Shown: positions 6,427 through 9,691 of the stretch, in pieces
How positions within the stretch are numbered: position 1 is the stretch's first letter
Layout of the letters: each line of letters opens with the position of its first letter
Source: Burkholderiales bacterium
GTDB lineage: Bacteria > Pseudomonadota > Gammaproteobacteria > Burkholderiales > Burkholderiaceae_C
Direction: 5' to 3'
Assembly (NCBI GenBank): GCA_005786815.1
Contig: SYDB01000106.1
Coordinates: 1-9,691, forward strand
DNA length: 9,691 bases
Program-made: the position numbers and the translations under genes
The notes under the pieces: generated by a model
Databases searched by the model: none
What the model saw: the letters and a program-made list of their open reading frames with translations, nothing else
Told to the model about the DNA's origin: nothing

Positions 6427-6902
6427 AATTACATGCCCCGCAGCCATTAACTGCGGATCACCAATTAAATACATTTAACTGCGGTGAAACCTCCTTAGAC
6501 GAGTGGCTGAAGCGTCGCGCCCTTTTGAACCAATCCAATGGGGCGAGTCGAACTTTCGTTGTCGTCGATGAAAGCCAGCTAGTAATGGGCTACTACGCTT
6601 TGGCTGCAGGTGCGGTGCACCACCAAGACGCCACGCGGTCCATTCGACAAAACATGCCTGATCCCATACCGGTAATGGTCCTGGCAAGACTGGCCGTAGA
6701 TATAAGGACACAAGGCATGCAACTCGGGGCGGGGTTACTCAGAGACGCGGTAGACCGCAGTCTTGCGGTTGCAAAAAATACTGGGGTGAGGGCATTGCTA
6801 GTGCATGCTCTTCATGAGCGCGCAAAGCAGTTTTATTTGTATTTTGGCTTTCAAGCCTCGCCCGTGCATCCCTTGACTTTGATGCTGCGATTGAAAGCTT
6901 GA
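6423..6902 (+). CDS. GNAT acetyltransferase toxin (TacT/AtaT class)
   Basis: Toxins of this class acetylate the amino group of aminoacyl-tRNA with acetyl-CoA and so stop translation. From the ATG at 6423 the protein has 159 residues, the usual length. Class signatures are FNCGETSLDEWLKRRALLNQ at 18-37, SRTFVVVD at 42-49, GYYALAAG at 56-63, PVMVLARLAVD at 83-93, GLLRDAVDRS at 104-113, LVHALHERAKQFYLYFGF at 126-143 with the likely catalytic Tyr138, and SPVHPLTLMLRL at the end. The acetyl-CoA pyrophosphate loop reads RTQGMQLGAG (95-104), with Gln100 where the motif Q/RxxGxG/A often has a second Gly. The loop probably still works, but this is worth noting. The start overlaps the antitoxin stop by four bases. 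Which tRNA it targets cannot be read from sequence. Confidence 0.92.
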   Translation: MKLHAPQPLTADHQLNTFNCGETSLDEWLKRRALLNQSNGASRTFVVVDESQLVMGYYALAAGAVHHQDATRSIRQNMPDPIPVMVLARLAVDIRTQGMQLGAGLLRDAVDRSLAVAKNTGVRALLVHALHERAKQFYLYFGFQASPVHPLTLMLRLKA

Positions 6903-6941
6903 GATAAATCCGCCTAAAACGAAAATTTATACTGAAGTCAT

Positions 6942-7247
6942 ATGCGTATTTCTCCACACGAACAAGAACTCATCAAGCGAACCGCTCAAGAATGTTTTGA
7001 TGCGGCCGTAGTTGTTCGTCTTTTTGGTTCACGCGTAGATGATTCAAAAAAAGGGGGTGACATTGATTTATTCGTCCAAACATCGCTAGTTGACGCAGCA
7101 GAAATTTCTAAAGCACACACGCGATTTTTAGCCAAACTCTATGCTGAACTGGGGGAGCAAAAAATTGACGTGGTCATTGACTACCCCAGTCGCACAGTCC
7201 AATTACCCATCTTTGCGATAGCTCTTGAACAAGGAATCATTTTGTGA
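6942..7247 (+). CDS. MNT-type minimal nucleotidyltransferase, antitoxin of an MntA-HepT-like module
   Basis: This 101-residue protein is a minimal nucleotidyltransferase. The catalytic signature is LFGSRVDDSKKGGDIDLFV: Gly29-Ser30, then nine residues, then Asp40-x-Asp42. A third acid, Asp76 (KIDVVID), is in place, so the active site looks intact. In characterised MntA-HepT systems the enzyme transfers AMP from ATP to a tyrosine of the HEPN RNase and silences it. The gene overlaps the next gene by four bases (GTGA, 7244-7247), typical of such pairs. It begins 39 bases after the GNAT toxin gene. A -10-like TATACT (6928-6933) lies just upstream without a good -35, so expression may be by read-through, from a nearly leaderless transcript, or both. 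GAAG at 6934-6937 is at best a weak ribosome binding site. Confidence 0.85.
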   Translation: MRISPHEQELIKRTAQECFDAAVVVRLFGSRVDDSKKGGDIDLFVQTSLVDAAEISKAHTRFLAKLYAELGEQKIDVVIDYPSRTVQLPIFAIALEQGIIL

Positions 7248-7699
7248 CACAACCTTCTCAATTCATCTTGCAAGAGGCTTGGCAGCAATGCGAGAGGCAT
7301 TTGCACCATTTGAAACATGCGTTGGGGTCGTTGACTTTACCAATCACGGCCTCTAATCTGTCAACGATGTCTGATGAAACAGTGCAGGACTGGGATCAGT
7401 TTGTGCTGCGTTACACCAAGCTCCAAGACGCTATTGGCTCCAGACTGTTTCCTGCGGTATTGACGTTATTGCAGGAACCCTATGAAGACAAACCGATGAT
7501 CGACAAACTCAATCGACTAGAAAAACTAGGGTATATGGAGAGTGTTGATCAATGGAACCAATTGCGCATTATCCGTAATCACTTTGCGCATGACTATCCT
7601 AGTGATGACGCTCTCAAAGCAGCTTATTTGAACGATGCAGTGCGTGCCGTTCCAACGCTAGAGGGTTTGCTTGAAAAAATTCGCCCATTGGTCGGTTAG
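7244..7699 (+). CDS. HEPN-like (HepT-type) putative RNase toxin
   Basis: This 151-residue protein is mostly helical and starts with GTG at 7244, overlapping the nucleotidyltransferase stop by four bases. The key motif is RNHFAHDY at 111-118, which fits RX4HXY: Arg111 and His116 would be the HEPN RNase residues and Tyr118 the residue that MntA-type enzymes AMPylate. The region before it (SVDQWNQLRII, 100-110) fits the helix leading into the HEPN motif, and FVLRYTKLQDAIGSRLFPAV at 53-72 resembles the HEPN core helix. It is a little longer than typical HepT. Pairing with the nucleotidyltransferase strongly supports a toxin-antitoxin role. RNA cleavage (of tRNA or mRNA) is inferred. The alternative is a HEPN-fold regulatory partner without RNase activity. 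Confidence 0.8.
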   Translation: MTQPSQFILQEAWQQCERHLHHLKHALGSLTLPITASNLSTMSDETVQDWDQFVLRYTKLQDAIGSRLFPAVLTLLQEPYEDKPMIDKLNRLEKLGYMESVDQWNQLRIIRNHFAHDYPSDDALKAAYLNDAVRAVPTLEGLLEKIRPLVG

Positions 7700-7714
7700 T
7701 AGCTTTTTAACAAT

Positions 7715-9691
7715 ATGAAACAAAAAGACGACGCCACGCTGTCTTTATTTGGTGATGAACTGCAGGCATCCGATTTGCAGGATGTAGATGTATCTCGCAA
7801 AAAAATACCAAATATTCAGGCTGAGGAAGTTATCCCTGTCGTTCCACCTTCTGATATCAAAGTTGAACCAACACTTATAGAAGTTACGACTCCATCGCCA
7901 ATAGATTTAGCACCCACCAAACCCCGCACCAATTCCCCTTGGGCCGCTGTCATTGCTTCCCAGCAAAAAATTAAGCCCCATGTCATGCTCGTCATCACCA
8001 AAGGCGAGGCAGGCGGTGCGCAGAGTCATGTGCTCGCTTTGTGCGAAGCGTTATTGGCGCAGGTGCGATTCACTGTGGTGATTGGTGGAGACGATGCGCC
8101 CACTTGGTTGGGTGATCAACTCAAGGGCCTTGGTATTCAAGTGCTGGCTTTGCCTAAATTAAAAGAAACGCTCTTGCCTTGGCGTGTATGGCCAGCAATG
8201 CAAGGCTTGGTGGAGTTGATCGACACGCACGCTCCTGACCTCGTGCATGCACACAGCGCGATGGCTGGCTTAGTGGCGCGGATGACGCGTGTGCAGTTAG
8301 ACGTGCCGGTGTTGTACACCGTCCATGGCTTTGGTTTTAAACCGCAAGTACCTTGGGTGCGTCGCCAAATGGCGAGTCTGGCGGAGCGGGCTTTGTCGCG
8401 TTGGACTACGCAAATGGTGTGCGTATCACAGCACGAACGTGAACTGGCTTATCAATTGCCGATTGCGCATGAACGTGTGCACGTTATTCCTAATGGCATC
8501 GCGCATTTAAAAGCGCCGCTAGAAACCACTTGGAACGATATCCCACACCTCATCATGGTGGCGCGGATGAAATCGCCCAAACGCCACGATTTGTTGTTAC
8601 ATGCATTGGTTCAAGTACGCGACAAGTTGGGCAATGAATTACCTGTGACCTTCGTTGGCGATGGGCCTTTGCGTACCCAGTTCGTCCAGTTGGCAGAGCA
8701 ACTCGGTTTGCAAAAAGTAACGTGGGCGGGTGAAGTCACACACGTTGCCCCGTTATTGGCGCAACATGATGTATTTGTGCTTTTGTCAGATCACGAAGGC
8801 ATGCCGATCACAGTGCTCGAGGCGATGCGTGCGGGCCTGACGATTGTGGCGAGCGATTTGCCTGGTATTCGCGAACAAGTGATTGCGGGACAAGAGGCGC
8901 TCTTAGTCACCAACTCGGTAGACGCTGTTGCCGAACAACTGATTCGCCTGACGCAAGAGCCTTATTTGCGCAAACGTTTGGGTAAAGCGGCGCAACAAGC
9001 TTTTGAAAGCGCATTCACTGTGGAGCGAATGGCACAACGCGTGCTGTTTTTGTATCAGCAATGCATAGAAGAATCAGAGGCTGACAAATTAGCGCGTAAT
9101 GCCAATCCATTATTTGACAAAGACTTCAGTACTGCACAGCAAATTGGCTCAAAACTGGTTTCCGCCACCGTTCGTCGTCGCGATGCATTGCAAAGTTGGG
9201 CGCTATGGGGCGTTTGGCTCGCCATTCCAAGTTGGATCGCTGCTCAATTGCTACAAGACGCAGGCCTGGTCACTTTCCAATTTGGACTAACGTTGCTTTG
9301 GTGTGTGTTGCCTTATGCAGTGGCTGCACATCTGCTGATGCGTGCGTCGCATTTGCCGGTTGCAGAGCGCAGTGGCGTGTTATGGGTGTCAGTGGCTGCT
9401 CCATTTCTGCTTACGCCACTTGGGTTTGCTTTGCTACAACAAGCGTATTCTCGTGCGGCAGTTATCTGGGCCTTTGCATTGACTGCGGCTTGGTTAGCTT
9501 GGGGTTATCGACGTTATGTGAAACACCGTGCTTTACGGCTTGTGTATTGGGATGCTGAGGTGCCAGCGCAACTTGCTAGTTATTTATCGCCGGAAGATGT
9601 TGACCCGCTTGGTTTGCAACTTTTACCTTGGCGTCCGTTCCCTTCGCAAGAAACTGATACCAAAAATCTATTACCCGCGTGTGATGGCATC
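7715..9691 (+). CDS. GT4 glycosyltransferase fused to four membrane segments and a further domain (partial, runs off the window)
   Basis: The frame is open from the ATG at 7715 to the last base (659 codons, no stop). Residues 1-85 are low-complexity, acidic and Pro/Val/Thr-rich, probably disordered. Residues 88-450 are a complete GT-B, family 4 glycosyltransferase: TKGEAGGAQSHV (95-106), HAHS (178-181), VHGFGF (203-208), VSQHE (237-241), VIPNGI (257-262), VARMKSPKRHD (282-291), GDGPLR (315-320), and the donor-binding E-x7-E as EGMPITVLE (361-369). It should transfer a nucleotide-activated sugar on the inner face of the membrane. Four hydrophobic segments follow at about 494-513, 517-541, 554-576 and 581-599, with RRRD before and YRRYVKHR after, so both ends are predicted cytoplasmic. 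The last 55 residues start another cytoplasmic domain (RALRLVYWDAEVPAQLASYL). Four membrane helices plus a Rossmann-like start resembles the N-terminal part of WbaP-type polyprenyl glycosylphosphotransferases; this is inference. It begins 15 bases after hepT, with no Shine-Dalgarno. Confidence 0.88.
   Translation, partial: MKQKDDATLSLFGDELQASDLQDVDVSRKKIPNIQAEEVIPVVPPSDIKVEPTLIEVTTPSPIDLAPTKPRTNSPWAAVIASQQKIKPHVMLVITKGEAGGAQSHVLALCEALLAQVRFTVVIGGDDAPTWLGDQLKGLGIQVLALPKLKETLLPWRVWPAMQGLVELIDTHAPDLVHAHSAMAGLVARMTRVQLDVPVLYTVHGFGFKPQVPWVRRQMASLAERALSRWTTQMVCVSQHERELAYQLPIAHERVHVIPNGIAHLKAPLETTWNDIPHLIMVARMKSPKRHDLLLHALVQVRDKLGNELPVTFVGDGPLRTQFVQLAEQLGLQKVTWAGEVTHVAPLLAQHDVFVLLSDHEGMPITVLEAMRAGLTIVASDLPGIREQVIAGQEALLVTNSVDAVAEQLIRLTQEPYLRKRLGKAAQQAFESAFTVERMAQRVLFLYQQCIEESEADKLARNANPLFDKDFSTAQQIGSKLVSATVRRRDALQSWALWGVWLAIPSWIAAQLLQDAGLVTFQFGLTLLWCVLPYAVAAHLLMRASHLPVAERSGVLWVSVAAPFLLTPLGFALLQQAYSRAAVIWAFALTAAWLAWGYRRYVKHRALRLVYWDAEVPAQLASYLSPEDVDPLGLQLLPWRPFPSQETDTKNLLPACDGI

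Noticed and set aside
6090..7714. Target-site duplications or mobile-element ends flanking the toxin-antitoxin block
   Set aside because: I compared the sequence after the galE stop with that before the glycosyltransferase start and found no convincing direct or inverted repeats, integrase or transposase.
7736..7750. Sliding-clamp-binding-like peptide TLSLF near the N-terminus of the glycosyltransferase
   Set aside because: It lacks the leading Gln of the QL[S/D]LF consensus and a DNA-clamp ligand makes no sense on a membrane glycosyltransferase; short motif coincidence.
9196..9558. Cysteine-rich 120-codon open frame within the glycosyltransferase gene
   Set aside because: It is an alternate frame of the long open glycosyltransferase gene, whose membrane-segment codons create the apparent Cys/Ser richness.

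Overview
The window looks like chromosomal DNA of a betaproteobacterium, most likely Burkholderiales (Comamonadaceae-like). The evidence is the argB-slmA pairing and the best family resemblance of each protein. Base composition is middling by eye, which would suit a freshwater lineage, but no species can be named. I found no rRNA, tRNA, CRISPR array, insertion sequence or phage gene.

Layout. (1) Positions 1-2411, plus strand: a 5'-truncated altronate/galactarate-dehydratase-family (UxaA) gene with two in-frame UGA codons near its start, then a malate/L-lactate-dehydrogenase-family (Ldh_2) oxidoreductase. Together they look like a hydroxy-acid or sugar-acid catabolic pair. A heptamer tandem repeat lies between them. 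(2) Positions 4912-2450, minus strand: a compact three-gene unit, NYN-domain protein > argB (acetylglutamate kinase) > slmA (TetR-fold nucleoid-occlusion factor), with gaps of 33 and 30 bases. It converges on the Ldh_2 gene with only 38 bases between the stops. (3) Positions 4913-5066: a divergent intergenic region with a strong terminator-like hairpin pointing toward the NYN gene. (4) Positions 5067-9691, plus strand: galE (UDP-glucose 4-epimerase), then two toxin-antitoxin modules head to tail. These are a DUF1778/GNAT pair of the TacA-TacT type and a nucleotidyltransferase/HEPN pair of the MntA-HepT type. They are followed after 15 bases by a long gene open to the window edge. That gene encodes a GT4 glycosyltransferase fused to four membrane segments and the beginning of a further cytoplasmic domain.

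How the parts fit. galE supplies UDP-galactose or UDP-glucose. The GT4-membrane fusion is probably part of exopolysaccharide or O-antigen assembly, perhaps joining a glycosyltransferase to a lipid-linked initiating sugar-phosphate transferase. The two toxin-antitoxin modules sit inside this surface-polysaccharide segment in the same orientation and look like an accessory insertion. The most distinctive points are the fusion protein, the tandem toxin-antitoxin block, the clustered nonsense changes in the uxaA-like gene, and the hairpin at the head of the NYN-argB-slmA unit.
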